DNA of 44,829 bases from an uncultured Phocaeicola sp. (GCA_948579315.1 CAPAOL010000030.1:1-44829), one strand, 5' to 3'; counted from the first letter of the stretch, positions 24,459 through 33,381 are shown. Notes: generated by a model from the letters alone, not told the origin. Numbers and translations are program-made.

Positions 24459-27047
24459 ATGAACTTTAACAATTTTACCATCAAATCTCAAGAAGCGATA
24501 CAGGAGGCCGTAAACCTGGTACAAAGCCGGGGACAACAAGCCATTGAACCTGTCCACATCATGCAGGGAGTAATGAAGGTAGGCGAAAACGTCACTAATT
24601 TCATCTTCCAAAAACTTGGTATGAATGGACAGCAAGTAGCTCTCGTGGTCGACAAGCAAATCGATTCACTGCCAAAAGTATCCGGCGGAGAACCGTATCT
24701 AAGTCGTGAATCCAACGAAGTTCTGCAAAAAGCAACACAGTATTCTAAAGAAATGGGCGACGAGTTTGTTTCATTGGAACCTATCATACTGGCATTGCTG
24801 ACTGTTAAGAGTACCGTCTCCACAATCTTGAAAGATGCTGGTATGACGGAAAAAGAATTGCGCAACGCTATCAGCGAATTGAGAAAAGGAGAAAAGGTAA
24901 CATCACAATCCAGTGAAGATACTTATCAATCATTGGAAAAGTATGCTATCAACCTGAACGAAGCTGCCCGTAGCGGAAAACTAGATCCCGTAATCGGACG
25001 TGATGAAGAAATCCGCCGGGTATTACAGATATTGAGCCGCCGTACAAAGAACAACCCGATTCTGATTGGTGAACCGGGTACCGGTAAAACGGCTATTGTA
25101 GAAGGGTTGGCACATCGTATCCTTCGCGGAGACGTGCCCGAAAACCTGAAGAACAAACAAGTTTATTCACTGGATATGGGAGCATTGGTTGCCGGCGCAA
25201 AGTATAAAGGTGAATTTGAAGAACGATTGAAAGCAGTTGTCAATGAGGTGAAGAAATCAGAAGGTGATATTATTCTGTTCATTGACGAGATTCATACGCT
25301 GGTAGGTGCCGGAAAAGGTGAAGGAGCCATGGATGCCGCCAACATTCTAAAGCCCGCCTTAGCTCGTGGAGAACTACGTTCCATCGGAGCAACAACCCTC
25401 GACGAGTATCAGAAATACTTCGAAAAGGATAAAGCATTGGAGCGCCGTTTCCAAATCGTGCAAGTGGACGAACCGGATAACTTGAGTACCATTTCCATCC
25501 TTCGCGGATTGAAAGAACGTTACGAGAACCATCATCACGTACGTATCAAAGACGACGCAATCATTGCAGCCGTCGAATTGAGTAGCCGTTACATCACCGA
25601 CCGTTTTCTACCGGATAAAGCCATCGACCTGATGGATGAAGCTGCTGCCAAACTGCGTATGGAGGTAGATTCCGTTCCTGAAGAACTGGATGAGATTTCC
25701 CGTAAAATCAAGCAGCTGGAAATTGAGCGTGAAGCCATCAAACGTGAAAACGATAAACCGAAACTGGAAATTATCGGTAAGGAACTTGCCGAGCTCAAAG
25801 AACAGGAAAAGTCCTTTAAAGCTAAATGGCAAAGTGAGAAAACGCTGATGGATAAAATCCAGCAGAACAAGGTTGAGATAGAGAATCTTAAATTCGAGGC
25901 AGAAAAAGCCGAACGTGAAGGCGATTATGGTAAAGTAGCCGAAATCCGTTATGGTAAACTTCAGGCTTTGGATAAAGAAATAGAAGATACTCAAAAGAAA
26001 CTGCGTGATATGCAAGGCGATAAAGCCATGATTAAGGAAGAGGTAGACGCTGAAGATATTGCTGATGTTGTTTCCCGCTGGACTGGTATCCCTGTCAGCA
26101 AGATGCTGCAAAGTGAAAAAGATAAACTGTTGCACTTGGAAGAAGAACTTCATCAACGTGTAATTGGTCAGGACGAAGCGATTGAAGCGGTGGCAGATGC
26201 TGTGCGCCGTAGTCGTGCCGGATTGCAAGATCCGAAACGTCCGATCGGGTCATTTATCTTCTTGGGAACCACCGGCGTAGGTAAGACCGAATTAGCAAAG
26301 GCATTGGCAGAGTTCCTGTTTGATGACGAAACGATGATGACTCGTATCGATATGAGTGAGTATCAGGAAAAACATAGTGTCTCCCGTCTGGTCGGAGCGC
26401 CTCCGGGATACGTTGGATACGATGAAGGTGGTCAGTTGACAGAAGCTATACGGCGAAAACCTTACTCTGTTGTTTTATTTGACGAAATAGAAAAAGCTCA
26501 TCCGGATGTCTTCAATATTCTGTTGCAAGTATTGGATGATGGACGACTGACTGACAATAAAGGAAGGGTGGTCAACTTCAAAAATACCATTATCATCATG
26601 ACTTCAAATATGGGCAGTTCTTATATACAAAGTCAGATGGAGAAGTTGCATGGTTCCAATAAGGAAGAAGTAATCGAAGAAACGAAGAAGGAAGTGATGA
26701 ATATGCTGAAAAAGACAATTCGTCCGGAATTCCTGAACCGTATTGATGAAACGATTATGTTCTTACCATTGAACGAAAAAGAAATCAAGCAAATCGTGCT
26801 TTTACAAATTAAGGGAGTACAGAAAATGCTTGCCGAAAACGGAGTGGAACTGCAATTGACAGAAGGAGCATTGAACTTCTTATCGCAAGTGGGTTATGAT
26901 CCTGAATTTGGAGCTCGTCCGGTGAAAAGAGCTATTCAACGTTATCTACTGAATGATCTATCCAAAAAGCTACTATCTCAGGAGGTAGACCGAAGCAAAG
27001 CAATTATCGTTGATGCTAGTGGAGACGGATTAGTATTCAGAAATTAA
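24459..27047 (+). CDS. clpB: ATP-dependent disaggregase ClpB
   Basis: An 862-residue Hsp100 disaggregase that works with DnaK to rescue aggregated protein. In order: Clp N-domain (1-150), first AAA domain with Walker A GEPGTGKT at about 200-207 and Walker B ILFIDEIH, the long coiled-coil middle domain at about 400-530 (EELDEISRKIKQLEIE, EKAEREGDYGKVAEIRYG), second AAA domain with GTTGVGKT at about 603-610 and VVLFDEIEKAHPD, and the C-terminal ClpB-D2-small domain. It is complete, monocistronic and followed by hairpins before a convergent gene. Confidence 0.98.
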   Translation: MNFNNFTIKSQEAIQEAVNLVQSRGQQAIEPVHIMQGVMKVGENVTNFIFQKLGMNGQQVALVVDKQIDSLPKVSGGEPYLSRESNEVLQKATQYSKEMGDEFVSLEPIILALLTVKSTVSTILKDAGMTEKELRNAISELRKGEKVTSQSSEDTYQSLEKYAINLNEAARSGKLDPVIGRDEEIRRVLQILSRRTKNNPILIGEPGTGKTAIVEGLAHRILRGDVPENLKNKQVYSLDMGALVAGAKYKGEFEERLKAVVNEVKKSEGDIILFIDEIHTLVGAGKGEGAMDAANILKPALARGELRSIGATTLDEYQKYFEKDKALERRFQIVQVDEPDNLSTISILRGLKERYENHHHVRIKDDAIIAAVELSSRYITDRFLPDKAIDLMDEAAAKLRMEVDSVPEELDEISRKIKQLEIEREAIKRENDKPKLEIIGKELAELKEQEKSFKAKWQSEKTLMDKIQQNKVEIENLKFEAEKAEREGDYGKVAEIRYGKLQALDKEIEDTQKKLRDMQGDKAMIKEEVDAEDIADVVSRWTGIPVSKMLQSEKDKLLHLEEELHQRVIGQDEAIEAVADAVRRSRAGLQDPKRPIGSFIFLGTTGVGKTELAKALAEFLFDDETMMTRIDMSEYQEKHSVSRLVGAPPGYVGYDEGGQLTEAIRRKPYSVVLFDEIEKAHPDVFNILLQVLDDGRLTDNKGRVVNFKNTIIIMTSNMGSSYIQSQMEKLHGSNKEEVIEETKKEVMNMLKKTIRPEFLNRIDETIMFLPLNEKEIKQIVLLQIKGVQKMLAENGVELQLTEGALNFLSQVGYDPEFGARPVKRAIQRYLLNDLSKKLLSQEVDRSKAIIVDASGDGLVFRN

Positions 27048-27071
27048 AAAGTCTCTATTCAAATAGAATGA

Positions 27072-27120
27072 GGGTGTGTCATAATGCTCAATTATAAAAA
27101 AGGAGTTTTGACACACTCCC
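27072..27120 (+). terminator. clpB terminator candidate
   Basis: TGTGTCA (27075-27081, with upstream GGG) pairs with TGACACA (27109-27115) plus CCC, with a one-base bulge. It is followed by an AT-rich ATTTTTAT and lies 25 nt after the clpB stop. Confidence 0.6.
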
Positions 27121-27200
27121 ATTTTTATATCCCTAAATAATGTCAGTTCGATATGTAATCCTCCGGACTTCTGGCTGACAGTGCGGGCGTTTACTTCTTT

Positions 27201-27246
27201 AAAAGAACATGGCAGCCATTTAAGTTGGCAATCATGTTCTTTTTTC
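27201..27246. terminator. Bidirectional terminator between clpB and the DUF5606 gene
   Basis: AAAAGAACATG (27201-27211) pairs with CATGTTCTTTT (27233-27243) and is flanked by T runs in both reading directions. It lies 21 nt after the stop of the minus-strand DUF5606 gene. Confidence 0.7.
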
Positions 27247-27266
27247 GTTCGAATAAACAATGCTAA

Positions 27267-27695
27267 TTATTCTGCAGCCGCTTCTTCCTGGACTTCTCCT
27301 TCCGGTTTGAATTCTGTAATTCCATTAGAAGTTAAAATGTTATACCAAGTAATCAATTTCTTAATATCGGCTACATATACGCGTTCACGATCAAAATTAG
27401 GCAATACTTCAGCCAAGTATTCACGCAATTGTTCGGGAGTCGCTTTTTTCGGATCAATAGAAGCCTGCGCTGATTTTTCTTTCTCTTTTATTGACTCCAA
27501 CACATCATACAAAGGAACTTCTGCATCGTCCGTGTACATTGCTATATCTGCCAAAGAGATAATTTTTTCATTACCATAAGCGGGAAAACGTTTCTTTTCA
27601 GCATTGACTGATTCAACAATCAACATATTTTTTCCTTGCGAAATAAGTTTGTATAATCCCGGTTTACCTGAGATAGACAAGATAGTCTTCAACAT
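27267..27695 (-). CDS. DUF5606 family protein
   Basis: A 142-residue protein of the Bacteroidetes-restricted DUF5606 family (MLKTILSISGKPGLYKLISQG, NEKIISLADIAMYT). The N-terminal part is probably an SH3-like or Tudor-like beta module, and the C-terminal part is helical with an acidic tail. Function unknown. It is the last gene of the nusB-yajC-ybbR-coaE operon, 24 nt after coaE, an arrangement I recall as common in Bacteroides. Confidence 0.85.
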   Translation of the reverse strand: MLKTILSISGKPGLYKLISQGKNMLIVESVNAEKKRFPAYGNEKIISLADIAMYTDDAEVPLYDVLESIKEKEKSAQASIDPKKATPEQLREYLAEVLPNFDRERVYVADIKKLITWYNILTSNGITEFKPEGEVQEEAAAE

Positions 27696-27719
27696 AGTAT
27701 ATATCCTTTTATTTATTAA

Positions 27720-28334
27720 TTATTTTTTTGCGGAGCAAAGGTAATGATTATTTTTAGATAGCAAAGAAATAAGCTCTAAAACCTGTGGAATTAACGGTGT
27801 TTCATCATCATTCACTATCACAAAATCAGCATGATTTCTCTTAACTTCATCACTCATTTGAGCTTCGATACGCTTCATCACCAGTTCCCTTGACGAACAA
27901 TCCCGTTTTACAGCACGTTCCACTCTCACTTCCAGCGGCGCATATACCATAACTAGAAAATCAACTTCATTCTTAAAACCAGCTTCCACAAGTATAGCAG
28001 ACTCCATACCCACCAATTGTTCGCTTTCTAACCGAGCAGCCCATTGACGAAAATCTTCTTTCACTTGCGGATGAATAAGCTCATTCACTTTCTGCACGCG
28101 ATCCGGATGACCAAACATATAGGATGCCAACAAGGAACGATTCAACTCTCCTCCCTGAAATACATCCTGACCGACCAGGTCACAAAGCCCCCGACGAATC
28201 ACCGGATCTGTCTGTGTGATTCGTTTTGCTTCTATATCTGATATATAGACAGGTATCCCCATTATTCCGAGTAGTCTGGAAACAACACTTTTTCCACTAC
28301 CAATGCCACCAGTTATGCCAATCTTAATCGCCAT
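27720..28334 (-). CDS. coaE: Dephospho-CoA kinase
   Basis: A 204-residue P-loop kinase that phosphorylates the 3'-hydroxyl of dephospho-CoA, the last step of coenzyme A synthesis. Walker A GGIGSGKS lies at about residues 9-16, followed by the substrate-binding D33 region (YISDIEAKRI). The lid and base regions (VVYAPLEVRVERAVKRD-like VMVYAPLEVR, ERAVKRDCSS) are present. Length is typical. Its start overlaps the end of the YbbR-like gene by 11 nt. Confidence 0.95.
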   Translation of the reverse strand: MAIKIGITGGIGSGKSVVSRLLGIMGIPVYISDIEAKRITQTDPVIRRGLCDLVGQDVFQGGELNRSLLASYMFGHPDRVQKVNELIHPQVKEDFRQWAARLESEQLVGMESAILVEAGFKNEVDFLVMVYAPLEVRVERAVKRDCSSRELVMKRIEAQMSDEVKRNHADFVIVNDDETPLIPQVLELISLLSKNNHYLCSAKK

Positions 28335-29343
28335 TAGAAGTAATTTGTTCTATCAGGAAGTCCACTTGCTCAGGAACAATACGTATTTGATTTATCCCAC
28401 TTGGAAACGACTTCAATTTAACCGTATATTTATCAGAGCCAAGCTTCAGCAATTCTTCATAAGAGATATGGATGATAAAATCGCTTGCTTTTATACTGCG
28501 GAACCGCTTTAACCCCACTTGAAAAGTAATCTGAACTTTGGAAGGAAAAGTACGTAACGCCTTATCTGCCGGAAAATTAACTCCATGCAATGGTACTTCA
28601 ACCGTTTTCTCCGTATAAATATCCACCGGGAAAGTCATTTCTACCGAAGACGGAACAAACTTCACTCCTCTTTCAGAAGTCAGCGGAATTCGTCGCCGGG
28701 TTGTATCGGAAATATTTTCGAGGATTATATTTTGAGTATATGCAGTTTTTATAGTATCCAAAATTCCTTCCGGAGCATAAACCAATACAGAGTCCGGATT
28801 ACAAATTGTATCTGATACATAATATTGAAGGCCGGCTGTCACTTTCCCCTGAAAACGAACAGGAACCAGCTTGGACTTTCCTTCGGAATAGATATACTCT
28901 AACGTATCCGGCTTGATCGATAGGATTTTGGAGGACACATTCAGTTGGCTCAATATCTTTTTCTCAAAATCAGAGGCATAAATCTTCACATGATTATCTT
29001 TTCCTTTATATTCAAGAAAACCTAGATTGACTGGAAAGAAGCTTTTCCCCAACATATAATTAAGGAGCACTGTTCCCTTATCTTTCACTCGAATACGAAG
29101 TTCGGAAGGAGGTTCCGAAGTCAGTACCACATTATTAGGAATATCTTTCATTCGCACCGGGATAGAAAACTCTGCTTCATAGTCATTATTGAGCGTCTGA
29201 AGCAACCAAAATCCACCAGCTATCAGGAAGAAGAACAAAAAAATTAAGAACTCTCTGCTCTTATCACTGAGCAGAAAATCCTTAATTTTCTTAGATAGTT
29301 TTAAATATGTATATTTTATAATCCTACGATCAAACATAGGCAT
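28324..29343 (-). CDS. YbbR-like domain membrane-anchored protein
   Basis: A 339-residue protein with one N-terminal membrane helix (about residues 33-50, LIFLFFFLIAGGFWLL) and an outside part containing YbbR-like repeats. In Firmicutes the family regulates the diadenylate cyclase CdaA. Bacteroidetes versions share the fold, but their role is not clear. It lies 15 nt after yajC and overlaps coaE by 11 nt, so it is part of one operon. ATG 29343 or the Met two codons later could be the start. Confidence 0.85.
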   Translation of the reverse strand: MPMFDRRIIKYTYLKLSKKIKDFLLSDKSREFLIFLFFFLIAGGFWLLQTLNNDYEAEFSIPVRMKDIPNNVVLTSEPPSELRIRVKDKGTVLLNYMLGKSFFPVNLGFLEYKGKDNHVKIYASDFEKKILSQLNVSSKILSIKPDTLEYIYSEGKSKLVPVRFQGKVTAGLQYYVSDTICNPDSVLVYAPEGILDTIKTAYTQNIILENISDTTRRRIPLTSERGVKFVPSSVEMTFPVDIYTEKTVEVPLHGVNFPADKALRTFPSKVQITFQVGLKRFRSIKASDFIIHISYEELLKLGSDKYTVKLKSFPSGINQIRIVPEQVDFLIEQITSNGD

Positions 29344-29358
29344 TTATTTACCAACTAT

Positions 29359-29682
29359 TTATTTAGACTGATTGCTAGCCGCTGAAGCATCAGCGAATAT
29401 AGAATTCTTGTCTATTTTAATCCTTACATTAGAAGCGATCTCAAGTACTATATAGTCGTCATTAATTTCCTTGATTGTTCCATGGATACCTCCTGCAGTA
29501 ATCACATTCTGATTTACCTGAAGAGATTTACGGAAATTAGCTATTTCTTTCTGCTTCTTATTTTGAGGACGGATCATAAAGAAATACATGATAACAAACA
29601 TAGCTATCAGCATGATCCACATCATACCTCCGTCTGCGGCAGCACCGGCAGGAGCTTGCAATAATACAGTCAATACGTTCAT
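29359..29682 (-). CDS. yajC: Preprotein translocase subunit YajC
   Basis: A 107-residue single-span membrane protein, the accessory subunit of the SecDF-YajC complex that assists protein export. The membrane helix is at about 20-37 (MWIMLIAMFVIMYFFMI), followed immediately by the family hallmark RPQNKKQKE and a cytoplasmic beta domain with GGIHGTIKEI. It lies between nusB (39 nt) and the YbbR-like gene (15 nt). Confidence 0.96.
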   Translation of the reverse strand: MNVLTVLLQAPAGAAADGGMMWIMLIAMFVIMYFFMIRPQNKKQKEIANFRKSLQVNQNVITAGGIHGTIKEINDDYIVLEIASNVRIKIDKNSIFADASAASNQSK

Positions 29683-29721
29683 AAATAATCTGTTTTAGTT
29701 TCTACTATATGGACAAAGGTA

Positions 29722-30648
29722 TCAGTTTTTAGTCAACTTACCTTCTTTTTTTAATTGATTAACTATTCCATCCAGCGTACCGTTGATAAAGCTACCGCTT
29801 TTAGCAGTGCTATACAACTTCGCAATCTCTACATATTCATTTAACGAAACACTGACCGGAATGTTCGGGAAACTAAGAATTTCTGCCAATGCAGTCTGCA
29901 TAATGATTACATCCATAAATGCGATGCGGTCCAAATCCCAGTTTTTTGTATTCTCACTCACCAAATGACGGTAATAGTCAGAATTCAAAATAGTACGACG
30001 GAACAGACGACGTGCAAACTCCTGATCTTCGTCATCCTTAAATTCCGGAAGCAGTTCCTGATTGGCACCATTCTTTTCATCAAAGCGTTTGATTGTTTTC
30101 AAGACGAATGTGTCTACAATTTCTTTATCATCATTCCAATACAAGCTTTGATCTTCCAATACCTGATCGAGAGAATCATTATTAAAAATATATGTCTTAT
30201 AAAGTTTTCTCCACAATTCACGGTCAGCTTCGTATGAGTTGTCGTCAGAAGCCATATAATCTTTATAGATATCGGTTTCTACAATTTTCTCATAAAGCTC
30301 TTTGATAAAGTCCTGATCGTTTGTCCAGGTTCTTTTCTGATTGGCTATAAACTCGGTTAATTGTTTATTGACTTCCAATTGAGCAATAAACTTGTTATCT
30401 ACGAACTTCCTGTTGGGATGCAAATCCTCTTTCGTAGGTGCCAATTTAGCTTTTGCCGTATCAATACGTTTTTGTGCATACTCTGTCAATGCAATCATCA
30501 GCATTAACAAATAGTTGTAAAGGTCATACGCCTTTGAAAGACTAAAGAATAACTCTTTCTCCGCTGAGTCTAGATTTTTACTGCCATTCTGATAATAGGC
30601 ATATACTATCTGTATAATCTTAAGACGAATAAGAACTCTGTTGATCAT
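29722..30648 (-). CDS. nusB: Transcription antitermination factor NusB (long Bacteroidetes form)
   Basis: A 308-residue protein whose C-terminal ~120 residues form the NusB RNA-binding helical domain (DRIAFMDVIIMQTALAEIL, PVSVSLNEYVEIAK, GSFINGTLDGIV). NusB pairs with S10/NusE on boxA RNA in rRNA transcription. The extra N-terminal region of about 170 residues starts with a NusB-like helix (NRVLIRLKIIQIVYAYYQNG) and is characteristic of Bacteroidetes. It is first gene of the minus-strand operon, with a -7 box at 30680-30687. Confidence 0.94.
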   Translation of the reverse strand: MINRVLIRLKIIQIVYAYYQNGSKNLDSAEKELFFSLSKAYDLYNYLLMLMIALTEYAQKRIDTAKAKLAPTKEDLHPNRKFVDNKFIAQLEVNKQLTEFIANQKRTWTNDQDFIKELYEKIVETDIYKDYMASDDNSYEADRELWRKLYKTYIFNNDSLDQVLEDQSLYWNDDKEIVDTFVLKTIKRFDEKNGANQELLPEFKDDEDQEFARRLFRRTILNSDYYRHLVSENTKNWDLDRIAFMDVIIMQTALAEILSFPNIPVSVSLNEYVEIAKLYSTAKSGSFINGTLDGIVNQLKKEGKLTKN

Positions 30649-30679
30649 AATTCAAATTAATACTGTTGTTATCGAACTG

Positions 30680-30687
30680 CAAAAGTA
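30680..30687 (-). promoter_or_regulatory. -7 box for the nusB operon
   Basis: Minus strand TACTTTTG, an exact TAnnTTTG match 32 nt upstream of the nusB ATG. Confidence 0.55.
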
Positions 30688-30758
30688 GATATTTTTAATG
30701 ACTTTCCACTAATAAATCACATTTTTTAATGCAGTATTTGATTCTCTGCGCTTTTTCT

Positions 30759-30789
30759 TTTGACAGTTTAAAAAAAATATCCAATTTTG
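30759..30789 (+). promoter_or_regulatory. Promoter of the DUF3276 gene
   Basis: TTTG (30759-30762), exactly 19 nt, then CAATTTTG (30782-30789), one mismatch from TAnnTTTG. The transcript would begin near 30796, after a potential ATG at 30787, which supports translation from 30817. Confidence 0.5.
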
Positions 30790-30816
30790 AGGCCGATTAT
30801 AAACGGACCGAAAGAT

Positions 30817-31218
30817 ATGGAAGATTTTAAAAAGAAAATGAGCGCAGACATGAATGATAAGGAGATCGTATTCTCCAAGTCCATTAAAGCAGGTAAACGC
30901 ATCTATTACCTCGACGTAAAAAAGAATCGTAAAGATGAAATGTTCCTGGCTATTACAGAGAGCAAAAAAGTGATAACGGGAGAAGGTGATGATTCTCAAG
31001 TTAGTTTCGAGAAACACAAAATCTTCCTATATAAGGAGGACTTTCAGAAGTTCATGGCAGGTCTCGAAGAAGCAGTCAATTTTATTGAGTGCAGTGACGC
31101 GAACGAATATGTAGCCCGCCTGAACATCGAAGCTAATGAAGATAGTGAACGTAAAGCAATCGAAGAAGCCCAAGAAAACAAATTGGAGAACGAAATTAAG
31201 ATTGATATTGACTTTTAA
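30817..31218 (+). CDS. DUF3276 / PUR-alpha-like nucleic-acid-binding protein
   Basis: A 133-residue protein of the DUF3276 family, which has the Pur-alpha (PUR) fold that binds single-stranded nucleic acids in bacteria such as Borrelia. The repeat core reads KEIVFSKSIKAGKRIYYLDV, then EMFLAITESKK and HKIFLYKEDFQKFMAGLEEA. The C-terminus is strongly acidic. I chose the second ATG (30817, MEDFKKKMSAD) because the predicted promoter overlaps the first one at 30787. It is divergent from nusB. The target is not known. Confidence 0.85.
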   Translation: MEDFKKKMSADMNDKEIVFSKSIKAGKRIYYLDVKKNRKDEMFLAITESKKVITGEGDDSQVSFEKHKIFLYKEDFQKFMAGLEEAVNFIECSDANEYVARLNIEANEDSERKAIEEAQENKLENEIKIDIDF

Positions 31219-31229
31219 GAAAGTAACTC

Positions 31230-31260
31230 TTTGATATTTCAAAAAAAAGATGTACTTTTG
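31230..31260 (+). promoter_or_regulatory. Consensus Bacteroides promoter of rplY
   Basis: TTTG (31230-31233), exactly 19 nt, then TACTTTTG (31253-31260): a full match to the -33/-7 consensus. It implies a leader of about 90 nt before the ATG. Confidence 0.75.
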
Positions 31261-31275
31261 CACCGCTTTTTTGCA

Positions 31276-31304
31276 ACATCGTGTGATAATCCACATCGTG
31301 TGAT
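31276..31304 (+). repeat. 12-bp direct repeat in the rplY leader
   Basis: ACATCGTGTGAT occurs at 31276-31287 and 31293-31304, 17 bp apart, within the predicted untranslated leader. Confidence 0.5.
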
Positions 31305-31355
31305 GGTGAATTAAGCAAACTAACTTAATTTAGAGTAACACAATTTTTTAAAGAA

Positions 31356-31946
31356 ATGAGATCAATTGAAGTAAAAGGAACTGCAAGAACAATTGCAGCA
31401 CGCTCTTCAGAACAAGCAAGAGCTTTGAAAGAAATTCGTAAGAACGGTGGTGTACCTTGTGTACTTTACGGAGGTAATGAAATAGTTCACTTTACAGTGA
31501 CTAACGAAGGACTTCGTAACCTGGTTTATACTCCGCACATCTACGTTGTAGACCTGACTATCGATGGCAAAAAAGTAAACGCTATCCTGAAAGATATTCA
31601 GTTCCACCCGGTAAAAGATACTATCCTGCACGTTGACTTCTATCAAATCGACGAAGCTAAACCTATCGTAATGGAAGTTCCAGTACAGTTGGAAGGTCTT
31701 GCAGAAGGTGTGAAAGCCGGTGGTAAACTTGCACTGCAGATGCGTAAGATCAAAGTGAAAGCTTTGTATAATGCAATTCCTGAAAAATTGATCGTTAACG
31801 TTTCTCACTTGGGATTGGGTAAGACAGTTAAAGTTGGCGAACTGAGCTACGAAGGTCTTGAACTGATCAGTGCTAAAGAAGCCGTTGTATGTGCTGTTAA
31901 GTTGACTCGTGCAGCAAGAGGTGCAGCAGCAGCCGCTGGTAAGTAA
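31356..31946 (+). CDS. rplY: 50S ribosomal protein L25 (CTC form)
   Basis: A 196-residue long-form L25/TL5/CTC protein that binds 5S rRNA in the large ribosomal subunit. The N-terminal L25 domain (about 1-95; GGVPCVLYGGNE, LKDIQFHPVKDTILHVDFYQ) is followed by the C-terminal TL5 beta domain. The end is an alanine-rich tail (RAARGAAAAAGK). It is preceded by a consensus promoter and a leader with a direct repeat, and precedes pth, a common pairing across bacteria. Confidence 0.96.
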   Translation: MRSIEVKGTARTIAARSSEQARALKEIRKNGGVPCVLYGGNEIVHFTVTNEGLRNLVYTPHIYVVDLTIDGKKVNAILKDIQFHPVKDTILHVDFYQIDEAKPIVMEVPVQLEGLAEGVKAGGKLALQMRKIKVKALYNAIPEKLIVNVSHLGLGKTVKVGELSYEGLELISAKEAVVCAVKLTRAARGAAAAAGK

Positions 31947-31977
31947 TTGAGATTATCCCTGTAAAGAGATATACTTC

Positions 31978-32042
31978 AAACGCAGATTAATGCAGATTAA
32001 AGCAGATGTTCAGTCTGCATTAATTTGTATTAATCTGCGTTT
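31978..32042. repeat. Hairpin repeat between rplY and pth
   Basis: A 14-bp perfect inverted repeat (31978-31991 with 32029-32042, arm AAACGCAGATTAAT). Within it GCAGATT recurs at a spacing of about 10 bp. It resembles the dispersed GATT-periodic repeats of Bacteroidetes and could also act as a terminator after rplY. Confidence 0.65.
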
Positions 32043-32080
32043 CGCTTTCTCTATATTAATGAACTGTTTACGGAAAAACA

Positions 32081-32650
32081 ATGATAAAATACTTAGTTGT
32101 CGGACTGGGAAACATTGGTCCCGAATATCATGAAACCCGACATAATATCGGATTCATGGCAGTAGAAACATTGGCCAGAATCAATAACGCTCCTCCTTTT
32201 ATGGATGGACGATATGGATTCACTACCAGTTTTTCTATCAAAGGACGCCAGTTGGTTTTGCTTAAGCCATCGACTTTTATGAACCTGAGCGGACTGGCTG
32301 TTCGCTATTGGATGCAGAAAGAAAATATTCCTTTGGAAAATGTATTGATCGTAGTAGATGATCTAGCTCTTCCCTTTGGAACTTTACGCCTGAAAGGAAA
32401 AGGGAGTGATGCAGGACATAATGGATTGAAACATATTGCTGCTACTTTAGGCACTCAAAACTATGCCCGCCTGCGATTTGGTATCGGAAATGATTTTCCA
32501 CGTGGCGGACAGGTTGATTATGTACTCGGGCATTTTACTGACGAAGACTGGAAAACAATGGATGAAAGATTAGAGACAGCAGGAGAAATTATAAAAAGTT
32601 TCTGCCTCGCTGGCATTAACATCACAATGAACCAGTTTAATAAGAAATAA
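32081..32650 (+). CDS. pth: Peptidyl-tRNA hydrolase
   Basis: A 189-residue Pth that releases tRNA from prematurely dropped peptidyl-tRNA. The conserved residues are in place: the catalytic His in HETRHNIGF (about residues 18-26), KPSTFMNLSG, the catalytic Asp region VVDDLALPFG, and GSDAGHNGLKHI. Length is normal. It lies downstream of rplY, separated by a hairpin repeat. Confidence 0.97.
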   Translation: MIKYLVVGLGNIGPEYHETRHNIGFMAVETLARINNAPPFMDGRYGFTTSFSIKGRQLVLLKPSTFMNLSGLAVRYWMQKENIPLENVLIVVDDLALPFGTLRLKGKGSDAGHNGLKHIAATLGTQNYARLRFGIGNDFPRGGQVDYVLGHFTDEDWKTMDERLETAGEIIKSFCLAGINITMNQFNKK

Positions 32651-32758
32651 TGGACTAGTCCCCCTAAAAAATAAAGATGACAATAAATGGTTAGCAATAA
32701 ATGCCAACGTCAACTAATACTAACCAAAGAATTATTTATCACTAAATAACTAACTAAA

Positions 32759-33181
32759 ATGGCCGAAGCAAGAATAGATAAATGGATGTGGGCTGTCCGC
32801 ATCTTCAAGACACGTACAATTGCAGCAGAAGCCTGCAAAAAAGGACGTATTACCATCAACGGTTCTCTAGCCAAAGCTGCCCGTATGATAAAACCGGGAG
32901 ATGTTATTCAGGTGAAGAAACCACCCATCACTTATTCATTCAAGGTATTACAAACTATAGAAAAGCGTGTGGGTGCCAAACTTGTATCGGAAATGATGGA
33001 AAACGTAACTACTCCCGATCAATACGAACTGCTTGAAATGAGTAAAATCAGCGGATTCATAGATCGTGCACGTGGAACCGGACGACCGACCAAGAAAGAC
33101 CGCCGGGAACTGGAAGAATTTACAACTCCAGAATTCATGGATGATTTCGACTTTGATTTCGATTTTGACAGTGAAGAATAA
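32759..33181 (+). CDS. S4-domain RNA-binding protein (Hsp15/HslR-like)
   Basis: A 140-residue protein with an S4 RNA-binding domain at about residues 3-65 (RIDKWMWAVRIFKTRTIA, CKKGRITINGSLAKAA, IKPGDVIQVKK), matching Hsp15/HslR, which recycles stalled 50S subunits carrying nascent chains. The C-terminus ends in an acidic repeat DFDFDFDFD. It lies 108 nt after pth on the same strand, so ribosome-rescue genes cluster here. The intervening gap holds nothing recognisable. Confidence 0.92.
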   Translation: MAEARIDKWMWAVRIFKTRTIAAEACKKGRITINGSLAKAARMIKPGDVIQVKKPPITYSFKVLQTIEKRVGAKLVSEMMENVTTPDQYELLEMSKISGFIDRARGTGRPTKKDRRELEEFTTPEFMDDFDFDFDFDSEE

Positions 33182-33200
33182 TAAATAGGAATTTAAGAGG

Positions 33201-33317
33201 CACCACGGATTACACAGATTCACACAGATTATTTTCATTTTCGTTGAATCCCCATAGTGAATTAGGGTACTAATTACATATTTATTTAATCTGTGTGAAT
33301 CTGTGTAATCCGTGGTG
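33201..33317. repeat. 31-bp perfect inverted repeat between convergent genes
   Basis: Left arm 33201-33231, right arm 33287-33317, 31 of 31 bases complementary, 55-nt loop. The arm has a 10-bp rhythm (GGATTACACA, then GATTCACACA, then GATTA). It lies between the S4-protein gene (+) and the HIT gene (-). It resembles widespread dispersed Bacteroidetes intergenic repeats. Confidence 0.85.
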
Positions 33318-33381
33318 AACTCCTAAATGACAACATCCCACAGGGAAACCTTGCTCCAGCGCTACGCCGGTAAATTACCGT

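Noticed and set aside
30787..30816. Earlier ATG for the DUF3276 protein
   Set aside because: The predicted -7 box (30782-30789) overlaps it, so the transcript would begin after this ATG.
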